Made by a program: the position numbers and the translations under genes
Shown: positions 56,143 to 63,393 of the stretch, one piece after another
How positions within the stretch are numbered: the stretch's first letter is position 1
Layout of the letters: the number at the start of each line of letters is the position of its first letter
Notes under the pieces: generated by a model
What the model was told of the DNA's origin: nothing
Seen by the model: the letters and a program-made list of their open reading frames with translations, nothing else
Database searches by the model: none
Origin: Nocardia lijiangensis NBRC 108240
GTDB lineage: Bacteria > Actinomycetota > Actinomycetes > Mycobacteriales > Mycobacteriaceae
DNA: 64,000 nucleotides
NCBI RefSeq assembly: GCF_001613045.1
Contig: NZ_BDBP01000012.1
Span: 83,032-147,031 of the forward strand
Direction: 5' to 3'

Positions 56143-56162
56143 GCCATGCCTACCACCAGAAC

Positions 56163-56197
56163 CCCCGGGGTGCGACCGGATCGGCCGCACCCCGGGG
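56163..56197. terminator. Bidirectional terminator, 12-bp stem
   Basis: CCCCGGGGTGCG and CGCACCCCGGGG separated by 11 nt, between the convergent DUF488 and VOC genes. Confidence 0.75.
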
Positions 56198-56205
56198 TAA
56201 TGGCG

Positions 56206-56673
56206 TCAGGCTTGGGCGTACTCGGCTGCGACGTCGAGGATCCAGGTGATGCCGAAGCGATCGCGCAGCATCCCGAACCCGGGCGCCCACTGCGCCGGGC
56301 CGAATTCCTCGATGACGCTTGCCCCGTCCGCGAGGCGTTCCCACAGCGCGCCGACCTCCTCGACGGTGTCGCCGCGGACGGAGAGGAAGAACGGTTCCGT
56401 GGTGAGGGTGGTGCCGTTCGCGCGGCGGGTGGTGGGCGCGGCCTGGGCGACCGATGCGTCCGCACCGGGCACGTCGTAGGCCATGACCCGGAAGCCGTTG
56501 TCGGCGATGACCTGGCCGAACACCACCTTGGTGGCGTCGGGCAACTCGGCGGGCATCCCGAAGTCGCCGTAGGTGGCGATGGTGGTCTGCCCGCCGAACA
56601 CCGACTGGTAGAACTCCAGGGCCGCACGGGCCTGACCGTGGAAGTTCAAGTGGGCGACAGCGTTTACCGACAT
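56206..56673 (-). CDS. VOC-superfamily protein (PhnB/3-demethylubiquinone type)
   Basis: Glyoxalase-fold protein of 155 residues. It has AVAHLNFHGQARAALEFYQS, VFGGQTTIATYGDFGMPAEL, FRVMAYDVPGAD, ALWERLADGASVIEEFGPAQ, and FGMLRDRFGITWILDVA, the PhnB-like pattern of the VOC superfamily. It may bind a small electrophile or antibiotic. AAGGGACC precedes the ATG. Divergent from a WYL/HTH regulator, the common arrangement in actinobacteria where such regulators control a PhnB-like gene. Confidence 0.85.
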   Translation of the reverse strand: MSVNAVAHLNFHGQARAALEFYQSVFGGQTTIATYGDFGMPAELPDATKVVFGQVIADNGFRVMAYDVPGADASVAQAAPTTRRANGTTLTTEPFFLSVRGDTVEEVGALWERLADGASVIEEFGPAQWAPGFGMLRDRFGITWILDVAAEYAQA

Positions 56674-56786
56674 GGTGATCGGGTCCCTTCGGAGGTGATT
56701 TCGCCGCCGGAGGGTTCCGGCGACAACGCCACCCTGTCAGCAGTACCGGTCAGGGAACGTCCGCTATTTATGGCAGCCTGGTCACC

Positions 56787-57788
56787 ATGCCGACCGCGTC
56801 TTCGAAGGTGACCTCCCGCCGCCTGCTCTCACTGCTGTCGTTGCTGCAGGTCCGGCGTGACTGGCCGGGAATGCTGCTCGCCCAGCGGCTGGCTGTGAGC
56901 GAACGAACGGTTCGCCGCGACGTCGATCGGCTGCGCGAGCTCGGTTACCCCGTCCAGGCGGTCAAGGGACCCGAGGGTGGTTATCGGCTCGATGCGGGCA
57001 GCGAGCTGCCCCCGCTGCTGTTCGACGACGAACAGGCGGTCGCACTCGCGGTGGCGTTGCGGATCGCGGTCGGGACGGGAGCGGGTATCGAAGAGGCCGC
57101 CGCCCGCGCTTTGGCGACTGTGCGGCAGGTCCTGCCGTCCCGCCTTCGGCAGCGCGTCGACGCGCTCGAGGTGACCGCGGTCGAATCGGCAGGGCGTGGC
57201 GCCGATCCCCAGGTCGACACCGCCGTTCTGCTCGCGCTGAGCGCCGCCGTCCGGTCCGCAGAGGAGGTGCGGCTCGACTACCGGTCGGCGGCTGGGCCGC
57301 AGGATCCCGGGTTGCGGCCGGCGCGGCGGGTGCAGCCGCACCACCTCGTGGTCCGGGGTGGACGCTGGTACCTGATCGGATGGGATCCCGAACGGCAGGA
57401 TTGGCGGATCTATCGTGCCGATCGGATGACGCTGCGCGTCCCCAACGGGCCGCGCTTCACCCCCAGGCAAGTGCCAGGTGGCGACGTCGCCGCGTTCCTG
57501 TCCGCCCGGTTCAAAGGCGCCGACAGCGCGAACATCTGGCCCTGTCGCGGTGAGGTGGTCCTCGACCTCCCCGCCGCACAGGTGGCCCCGTTCGCCGGCG
57601 ACGGAATCGTCGAGGAACTCGGCCCCGCCCGAACCAGACTGCTGACCGGTTCCTGGTCCTGGGCCGCACTCGCCGCGACGCTGGCGCGTTTCGACACCGA
57701 GATCGAGGTTATCGGTCCGGACTCACTGCGTGACGCCTTCGCCGCTCTGTCCCGGCGCGCCGCACGCGCCGCACGCCCGGGGTCATAA
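56787..57788 (+). CDS. WYL-domain transcriptional regulator (YafY type)
   Basis: Regulator of 333 residues. The N-terminal HTH has SRRLLSLLSLLQVRRDWPGM, LLAQRLAVSERTVRRDVDRL, and RELGYPVQAVKGPEGGYRLD as the wing. The WYL domain (about 150-215) has RLDYRSAAGPQDPGLRPARR and LVVRGGRWYLIGWDPERQDW. The C-terminal WCX domain has PCRGEVVLDLPAAQVAPFAG. The ATG begins 113 bp from the divergent VOC gene, its probable target. Confidence 0.9.
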   Translation: MPTASSKVTSRRLLSLLSLLQVRRDWPGMLLAQRLAVSERTVRRDVDRLRELGYPVQAVKGPEGGYRLDAGSELPPLLFDDEQAVALAVALRIAVGTGAGIEEAAARALATVRQVLPSRLRQRVDALEVTAVESAGRGADPQVDTAVLLALSAAVRSAEEVRLDYRSAAGPQDPGLRPARRVQPHHLVVRGGRWYLIGWDPERQDWRIYRADRMTLRVPNGPRFTPRQVPGGDVAAFLSARFKGADSANIWPCRGEVVLDLPAAQVAPFAGDGIVEELGPARTRLLTGSWSWAALAATLARFDTEIEVIGPDSLRDAFAALSRRAARAARPGS

Positions 57789-57845
57789 GCGTGTCCGGAA
57801 GATGGTCAATCATCAAGTGCCCCTTCACATCCAGTACCGGGGCAG

Positions 57846-58202
57846 TCACGAAGTCTGTGCGGGCTCAGGTCCTACTCGAGGCGCCTCATGGACATTCGAT
57901 CCAACCACGCTGTTGGGCGGGGTTGTCGAATCGGCCCGGCGCAGGATCTGCGTAACCGCGTACGCCACAACGCGGTAGGTGAGGACGGCCGGTACGACGA
58001 CCAGTAGCGCCATGCGCAGCGTCAGGAGCGCGACGCTGACGGCCAGGTATCCCAGGCCCAGGCCGTCGGGCGAGCCGAATCCGTGTCGGGCCGACAAAGC
58101 CGCCAAGACCGGATGCAGGGCGAGATACAACACGAGCAGGATCACCGGCATGCGGACCAGCCGCCACCCGGCGAGCAGCCGCGAGGTGTCGGGAAGTCTC
58201 AT
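57846..58202 (-). CDS. Small membrane protein, 118 aa
   Basis: Begins MRLPDTSRLLAGWRLVRMPV at an ATG overlapping the stop of the upstream gene. Two hydrophobic helices are predicted, MPVILLVLYLALHPVLAALS (about 18-37) and LGYLAVSVALLTLRMALLVV (about 48-67), with a continuing hydrophobic stretch VPAVLTYRVVAYAV. The C-terminal tail is polar and Pro-rich. No named family. Coupling to the upstream anchored protein suggests a joint envelope function. Confidence 0.6.
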   Translation of the reverse strand: MRLPDTSRLLAGWRLVRMPVILLVLYLALHPVLAALSARHGFGSPDGLGLGYLAVSVALLTLRMALLVVVPAVLTYRVVAYAVTQILRRADSTTPPNSVVGSNVHEAPRVGPEPAQTS

Positions 58203-59392
58203 GGCGCAAGCTCCGGTCCGGAGGTGAGGAATGCGAGCAGTAGGGCGTTGCCGATCACCCCACCGCTCGCGAAACGCAAGCGGGGCCCGCTTCGTAGTGG
58301 CAGACCGAAGAGGTCTGTGGTGCGGAACAGGCGGGTGAACATGTCGCGGTGACCGAAGGAACGGGCCGGAGCGAGCGCGAAGCCGGTGGCCGAGATCGAT
58401 ATCCCGAGTACCAGGGGACCGCTGTCCATATCGCCGGCACCGCGATAGCCGTTGCCGTACTCGTGGATCGCACTGAAACCGAGGAAACTCCGCTCCTGGC
58501 GGAACAACACAGTCGCCAGCTCCTCGGCGAGCGCGCGGTCCGCGAAACCGGCGAAGTAGGCCGCCAGTCCGGTTCCCGAGGCGCGTGGGGCGTCGTGCGC
58601 ACGCCCGTCCACACCCATGCGCTGCAGCACCAGCCCTGTGCCTCGATCGATCTGTACCGCGCGTACCTTCTGCGCCCAGTGTGCGAGGACCGCCGTGTGG
58701 TCGATGCCGGTCGCGCGGCCGTGCACCGCGATCGCGGCGGCGACGGCTGCCACGTCGGTGGGGTAGGCCTCGCCGGGAAAGGTGTCCAGCAGCCCGGTCG
58801 GCGAGGCGAGCAATCGCCGCTCGTAGGAGGCGATCAGCGCGTCGTGTTGGACCGCGAGGTCGGGCGGGAACGCCGGGTCGATCAGGCGCGCCATCCCGAG
58901 CGCGAGGGCGGGGTAGGAGAGGTAGGCGTGGCCGTTCGAACTGTCGAGATCCGCCAACCCGTCCTTGCCGTGCCAGGCCGAGGTGAACTCGGTGCGCATC
59001 TCGGGCAAGAGACTCTTGGCTGCCGCGCGGGTCACGATCGGGGCGTAGCGTTTCCGCCATTCGGGGTGCTCCAGACACACTTGCGCCAGTCCCAGCGCCG
59101 TCATTTGGTGCGCGAGTAGCCCCCACATGCGGTCGATCACCCCTCCCGAGCCTGCGGCTCGCCGTCGATCGTCATCGGCTTCGAAGGCCACCAATTCCTC
59201 GGCGAGCCCACGCACTCGTGCCGGATCCCCGCGGTACCACTCATCGGCGTCACGACCGCACCACCAGCTCGGCAGCAAGCCGACGACGAGCAGCGCCACC
59301 ACGATGCCGGCCACAATCGCGAGCGGACGGCGAAACTTGGTTATTGACGCACTGGGTTGGTCGGACTCCCCACGGTCCGAACGTATTTCCAT
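58199..59392 (-). CDS. Membrane-anchored protein with helical-toroid-like domain, unknown
   Basis: Protein of 397 residues. A single N-terminal membrane helix (LAIVAGIVVALLVVGLLPSW, about 24-43) places the rest outside. The large domain is helix-rich with DRMWGLLAHQMTALGLAQVC, SNGHAYLSYPALALGMARLI, LLDTFPGEAYPTDVAAVAAA, and a late SGGVIGNALLLAFLTSGPEL. The repeating helical pairs suggest an alpha/alpha-toroid like that of some terpene- or sugar-acting enzymes, which is a structural guess. Its stop overlaps the downstream membrane gene start. Family not recognised. Confidence 0.65.
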   Translation of the reverse strand: MEIRSDRGESDQPSASITKFRRPLAIVAGIVVALLVVGLLPSWWCGRDADEWYRGDPARVRGLAEELVAFEADDDRRRAAGSGGVIDRMWGLLAHQMTALGLAQVCLEHPEWRKRYAPIVTRAAAKSLLPEMRTEFTSAWHGKDGLADLDSSNGHAYLSYPALALGMARLIDPAFPPDLAVQHDALIASYERRLLASPTGLLDTFPGEAYPTDVAAVAAAIAVHGRATGIDHTAVLAHWAQKVRAVQIDRGTGLVLQRMGVDGRAHDAPRASGTGLAAYFAGFADRALAEELATVLFRQERSFLGFSAIHEYGNGYRGAGDMDSGPLVLGISISATGFALAPARSFGHRDMFTRLFRTTDLFGLPLRSGPRLRFASGGVIGNALLLAFLTSGPELAP

Positions 59393-59616
59393 ACCTCACC
59401 GTACATTGCACGAGAATTGCTGCCGACGTGCTCAGCGCGCCGACAGCGAACGTTCTCAGTTCCATAGACCAGCGGTGCCAACGCCCCTGCACGCCATCAA
59501 CATTCACGTACGGCAACCCAGCGATCGAAGCCGATCTCTCCCAATCCGAAAGGTAGATCCGAACTTCCGCGCTGCCTAACGGCTATGGTGTGGATGACTG
59601 ACGAGGGGGAGCGTCG

Positions 59617-60762
59617 ATGAGCGTGATGGTACGGCGAATCGGGTTGCTGGCATCGGTCTTGGCGGTGCTGGTCGGCTGCGGCTCGGCAGATCCGGTGGCC
59701 GCACCTGCTTCGACAACAACGGTGGCACCGGCGCTGGACATGGCCGAAGTGGAGCGCGCCGCCGAGGCCATGATCGCCGCAGGCGCGGTAGCCGTAACCG
59801 TGGATGTCCGCGACGGCGACACCCACCGCACCTTTGCGCGCGGGGTGCGCGATCTCGACACGCGGCGACCGGCTGAGCCCGACGATCCGGCCCGTATCGC
59901 CTCGGTGAGCAAAATGATGGTCGCGACAGTGGTGCTGAAGCTGGTCGAGCGGGGCAACTTCACGCTGGACACGGTCGCGGCCGATCTGCTGCCGCAGCGA
60001 CGAGACGTGCTGGCGGACGCAACGATCCGGCGTCTGCTCGACCACACGAGTGGTGTGCCGGATCCGCTGCAGACGTTGCTCGCGGGCAAGTCGCCGCGCG
60101 AGCAGATCGAGCTCGCGCGCAAGCCGTATACCGATGATGAATGGCTCACGCCCACCCGGGAACTGCCTAGGGCTACTGGATTCGACTACTCGAACATCAA
60201 CTATCTGCTTCTCGCCAGGATTGCCGAACGGGTCGGTGGCGCGACGGTGCCGGATCTGTTGCGCCAGTATGTGTTCGAACCGGCCGGGCTGATCGGTACC
60301 ACCGTCCCGACCGGCGACCGATTGCCGCCGAATGCCCTGCTGCCCTATGTATTCGACGGCGACGAGCGGCTTGCGGTGCCAGAACAGAGTCCGTCATTTT
60401 TCGGGCCCGCCGGTAATGTGGTCTCCACCCCAGCAGATCTCGGCCGCTTCGGCCACGCACTGTTCGGCGGCAAACTCATCTCCGCCGAGCTGCTCACACA
60501 GATGAGAACCCCGGGAGCGTCCGGCTTCTACGGGCTCGGTGCCTTCATGATGGGGACCGACCCCTGCGGCGATTACGAGCGGCTATGGGGCAACCGCGGT
60601 AACGGTATCGGCGCGAAGTCGTATTTGATCGCCAGCTATGACGGCAGCCGGGTCGTCGCGATGACCTGGACCGGTGCCGACACCGATATCCCGAACGACC
60701 GGCTCAACGCCACGATGCAGCAGACACTCGGTGCCGCGCTACTCGCCGCGTGCCCACGCTGA
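59617..60762 (+). CDS. Serine hydrolase, class C beta-lactamase fold, lipoprotein
   Basis: Exported hydrolase of 381 residues. The N-terminal signal ends in the lipobox LAVLVGCG (Cys about 21), so it is membrane anchored. The catalytic S-x-x-K is in ARIASVSKMMVATVVLKLVE, the Y-x-N is FDYSNINYLLLARI, and DHTSGVPDPLQTLLAG follows the family. The final HTG/KTG-like element appears as GNRGNGIGAKS. Such proteins act as esterases or D-alanyl-D-alanine carboxypeptidases in the envelope. True beta-lactamase activity is unlikely to be assured. GGGAGC precedes the ATG. Confidence 0.88.
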   Translation: MSVMVRRIGLLASVLAVLVGCGSADPVAAPASTTTVAPALDMAEVERAAEAMIAAGAVAVTVDVRDGDTHRTFARGVRDLDTRRPAEPDDPARIASVSKMMVATVVLKLVERGNFTLDTVAADLLPQRRDVLADATIRRLLDHTSGVPDPLQTLLAGKSPREQIELARKPYTDDEWLTPTRELPRATGFDYSNINYLLLARIAERVGGATVPDLLRQYVFEPAGLIGTTVPTGDRLPPNALLPYVFDGDERLAVPEQSPSFFGPAGNVVSTPADLGRFGHALFGGKLISAELLTQMRTPGASGFYGLGAFMMGTDPCGDYERLWGNRGNGIGAKSYLIASYDGSRVVAMTWTGADTDIPNDRLNATMQQTLGAALLAACPR

Positions 60763-60780
60763 GGCTCGATCGAACGGAAA

Positions 60781-61257
60781 TCAGGCGCTCCACCATTCGT
60801 CGGTGCCGCAGCCGACCTCGTAGTGCCACCATCCTTCGTCCTGCCCCTGCGCCAGAAGAGCCTTGATCCCGGCGAAATCCGCACCTGCCGGCACCGTGAA
60901 TGCGATCAGGGGGAACTCCTCGCTGAAGATCTCGCCTCCCAGACCGAACACGGCAAGCCGCTGATGCACCGCAAGCGGGTCGCGCCCGAGAGGACCCGAG
61001 GGGATGGGCACGACTCGGATTGTGCAGTTGCCGGAAGAGCTGACCCGTCCAACCGCCCAGTGCAGCCCGTCCGAACCGGTCCTGTACCGAACCACGTCGC
61101 CCTCGGCCACGCCGTCCTGAAGGAACGCGGCGTTCTCGACAACAGCCAGGTCATCACCGAGCGTCGTCGCCCACAGGCCCTCGGTGTCCTGCGGCAACCA
61201 CCCCTCACGCGGGACGAACCGGAACCAAACCTTGATCTTTTCGCCCGCGCTCTCCAT
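60781..61257 (-). CDS. DUF4265 protein
   Basis: Soluble protein of 158 residues. MESAGEKIKVWFRFVPREGW is followed by EGLWATTLGDDLAVVENAAF, LQDGVAEGDVVRYRTGSDGL, VPAGADFAGIKALLAQGQDE and GWWHYEVGCGTDEW. These are characteristic of DUF4265 (a small family often found near secreted toxins, where it may be immunity-like). No toxin gene was seen adjacent here. Start chosen at the Met before ESAGEK; another in-frame ATG lies 4 codons upstream. Confidence 0.82.
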   Translation of the reverse strand: MESAGEKIKVWFRFVPREGWLPQDTEGLWATTLGDDLAVVENAAFLQDGVAEGDVVRYRTGSDGLHWAVGRVSSSGNCTIRVVPIPSGPLGRDPLAVHQRLAVFGLGGEIFSEEFPLIAFTVPAGADFAGIKALLAQGQDEGWWHYEVGCGTDEWWSA

Positions 61258-61379
61258 GGCGGCCATCATAAGAACGGCTTATGAGGTGGTTGGTTTTTGG
61301 CCCCTACCCGCCCATGCGATCGGGCACCAGGATCGTCGACATCCGTGAGTCGCGGGCACAGAGCAGTAGAGGAGAAACT

Positions 61380-61715
61380 GTGACGTTCGTGGTCGGCGCT
61401 GCCTGCGTCGATGTCCTGGATCGGGCCTGCGTCGAGGAGTGCCCGATCGACTGCATCTTCATCGGCAATCGGATGGCGTACATCCAGCCCGACGAATGCA
61501 TCGACTGCGGGGCTTGTGAACCGGCCTGCCCGGTCGAGGCGATCTACTTCGAGGATGACATTCCCCCGGGGCAGGAGCAGTTCGTCATCGAGAACGCCCG
61601 CTTCTTCGATGAGCCGCTGCCAGGGCGGGCGACGTCACTCGGGCAGCCGGGCGGCGCGACGGGGGTTGGCGAGCTGAGAGTCGACACAATCTACGTGCAG
61701 GAATACCGGCCGTGA
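61380..61715 (+). CDS. fdxA: 7Fe ferredoxin
   Basis: Electron carrier of 111 residues with one [3Fe-4S] and one [4Fe-4S] cluster. The first set is ACVDVLDRACVEECPIDCI and the second is CIDCGACEPACPVEAIYF. The C-terminal region FVIENARFFDEPLPGR is standard for FdxA/FdxC. GAGGAGAA precedes the GTG start, and the frame is open further without a site. Usually serves P450 or dormancy-linked redox systems. No partner reductase lies beside it. A hairpin terminator follows 70 bp after the stop. Confidence 0.9.
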   Translation: MTFVVGAACVDVLDRACVEECPIDCIFIGNRMAYIQPDECIDCGACEPACPVEAIYFEDDIPPGQEQFVIENARFFDEPLPGRATSLGQPGGATGVGELRVDTIYVQEYRP

Positions 61716-61786
61716 AAGCACCACTCGCCCATGCCTATTGCGATCATCGGGATGCGCGCACCCTGGATGGCTGACTCGAGCAACGG

Positions 61787-61812
61787 CCTCCGCTCATCGG
61801 TGTGAGCGGAGG
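61787..61812. terminator. Hairpin after the ferredoxin gene
   Basis: CCTCCGCTCA, loop TCGGTG, TGAGCGGAGG. A perfect 10-bp stem, 72 bp after the ferredoxin stop. Confidence 0.65.
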
Positions 61813-61849
61813 TTCTGCGCGACCCCGCTTCCCGACTCGATAGTTCATC

Positions 61850-61879
61850 TTGAACTGAATACAGCTGAATCTGTATCAT
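61850..61879 (+). promoter_or_regulatory. cmtR-type promoter and operator, predicted leaderless
   Basis: The -35 TTGAAC (61850-61855) and -10 TATCAT (61874-61879) have an 18-bp spacer. The dyad ATACAG-CTGAAT-CTGTAT (61859-61876) overlaps the spacer and -10. Start of transcription is expected within a base of the GTG at 61887. Confidence 0.65.
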
Positions 61880-61886
61880 TGGTGTT

Positions 61887-62216
61887 GTGGAAACCGTGCT
61901 GCACTTCGATGCGCTGGCCCGTTTCGGGCACGCGCTATCCGATTCGACCCGGACCCGGATCCTGCTGAGCCTGCGGGCCGGGCCGGGGTATCCGTCGGAT
62001 CTGGCCGAGCGGATCGGGGTGTCGCGTCAGATCCTGTCCAATCACCTGGCCTGTCTGCGCGGGTGCGGTCTGGTCGTAGCCGTCCCGGAAGGACGACGCA
62101 GCCGCTACGAACTGGCAGACCCGCGCATCGCCGCCGCGCTCGGGGATCTAGTCGGGCTGGTGCTGGCGGTCGATCCGGCCTGCTGCCCGGAGTCCGCCAC
62201 CGAAGGGTGCTGCTGA
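61887..62216 (+). CDS. CmtR-type ArsR/SmtB cadmium/lead sensor
   Basis: Repressor of 109 residues. The recognition helix is VSRQILSNHLACLRGCGLVV, where Cys 56 and Cys 60 reproduce the CmtR C-x-x-x-C pair inside the DNA-binding helix. The third ligand Cys (99 or 100) is in VDPACCPES, and the tail GCC adds two more. In Mycobacterium CmtR these bind Cd(II) or Pb(II) and release DNA. GTG start coincides with the predicted transcription start. Its stop overlaps the transporter ATG, so it controls its own operon. Confidence 0.88.
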   Translation: METVLHFDALARFGHALSDSTRTRILLSLRAGPGYPSDLAERIGVSRQILSNHLACLRGCGLVVAVPEGRRSRYELADPRIAAALGDLVGLVLAVDPACCPESATEGCC

Positions 62217-62929
62217 TGTCGGCGCCACTGGGCATGCCGTCGCTGCCGTCGGCGGTCACGGTCGCGGGGCCGTCACCGCAGCGGCGGGCGCTGCTGGCGC
62301 AGCGGATCCGCTGGCTCGTCGCGGCGACCATCTCCTACAACGTGATCGAGGCGATCATCGCCCTCACCGAGGGGACGCGGGTGTCCTCGACCGCACTGAT
62401 CGGATTCGGGCTGGACTCGGTGATCGAGGTGTCCTCCGCGGCGGCGGTCGCCTGGCAGTTCGCCGGACGAGATCCGGAGAAGCGGGAGAAGGTCGCGCTG
62501 CGCCTCATCGCGTTCTCGTTCTTCGCCTTGGCGCTCTACGTCACCGTCGATTCGATCCGCGGGCTTCTCGGCGTCGGTGAAGCTCAGCATTCGCCGATCG
62601 GAATCGGCTTGGCCGCAGCCAGTTTGATGATCATGCCTATGCTGTCATGGGCACAGCGCCGCGCCGGACGCGAACTCGGGTCCGCCTCGGCGGTCGCCGA
62701 TTCCAAACAGACCCTGCTCTGCACCTACCTGTCGGCGGTCCTGCTGGTCGGGTTGCTGCTCAACAGTGTGCTCGGCTGGTCGTGGGCGGACCCGATCGCC
62801 GCACTCGTCATCGCCGCCATCGCGGTCAAGGAGGGCATCAACGCCTGGCGCGGGGACACCTGCTGCCCCACACCGGCCGTGCTCGGCGGCGCCGACACCA
62901 CCGACCACGACTGCGACTGCTGCGACTGA
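62216..62929 (+). CDS. Cation efflux transporter with Cys-rich tail
   Basis: Membrane protein of 237 residues with about six helices, related to cation diffusion facilitators. It has WLVAATISYNVIEAIIALTE, STALIGFGLDSVIEVSSAAA (with the D in the transport site), FSFFALALYVTVDSIRGLLG, VADSKQTLLCTYLSAVLLVG and SWADPIAALVIAAIAVKEG. The C-terminal cytoplasmic tail DTCCPTPAV...HDCDCCD has six Cys instead of the usual CDF domain. Translationally coupled to the CmtR-type sensor, so it probably exports Cd, Pb or Zn. Confidence 0.85.
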   Translation: MSAPLGMPSLPSAVTVAGPSPQRRALLAQRIRWLVAATISYNVIEAIIALTEGTRVSSTALIGFGLDSVIEVSSAAAVAWQFAGRDPEKREKVALRLIAFSFFALALYVTVDSIRGLLGVGEAQHSPIGIGLAAASLMIMPMLSWAQRRAGRELGSASAVADSKQTLLCTYLSAVLLVGLLLNSVLGWSWADPIAALVIAAIAVKEGINAWRGDTCCPTPAVLGGADTTDHDCDCCD

Positions 62930-62934
62930 CTCCC

Positions 62935-63375
62935 AACCCTGGGTTCGCGATCAGCCAGGTCGCCAGCGGCGACGCCGACAGGCGGGCGGCTGTGCATCGC
63001 GCTGGCTGGTCCGACTTCGGCTCCCACCTCACCACAGCGAGCTACCGCAACATCATGGCCGCCTACCCCTACCGCACGCAGACCGATCTTGTCGTCCTCG
63101 CACCCGACGGCGAGTGGGTGGCCTCGGCACTGGGCTGGTACGACGAGGTCAACAAGGTCGGCCTGGTCGAGCCGGTCTCCTGCGCTCCCGCGTTCAGAGG
63201 TACCGGTCTGGCCAAGGCAGTCAATATCGCCCTCCTGCATGCATTCCGATCCCTCGGGGCGACCCGGTCGGCGATCCTGCCTCGCGGCGACCGGGCATAC
63301 GCGGTGCCAGCGCACCTATATCGGTCCATCGGCTACCAACCCGGCTCCCGCACCCGGCACTACACGCGGAACTGA
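62935..63375 (+). pseudogene. GNAT-like protein, C-terminal remnant
   Basis: The frame right after the transporter stop reads ISQVASGDADRRAAVHRAGW, SYRNIMAAYPYRTQTDLVVL, the GNAT-like region AFRGTGLAKAVNIALLHAFR, and PRGDRAYAVPAHLYRSIGYQ. These fit the second domain of tandem GNAT acetyltransferases. The first domain, start codon and ribosome site are missing; the first in-frame ATG is at 63055. Probably a truncated gene joined behind the transporter. Confidence 0.6.
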
Positions 63376-63393
63376 TCCATACCGTCGGCCGGA

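Noticed and set aside
57815..57850. Weak TGCCCC/GGGGCA pairing after the second WYL gene
   Set aside because: Only 6 bp with a 15-nt loop; too weak to call a terminator.
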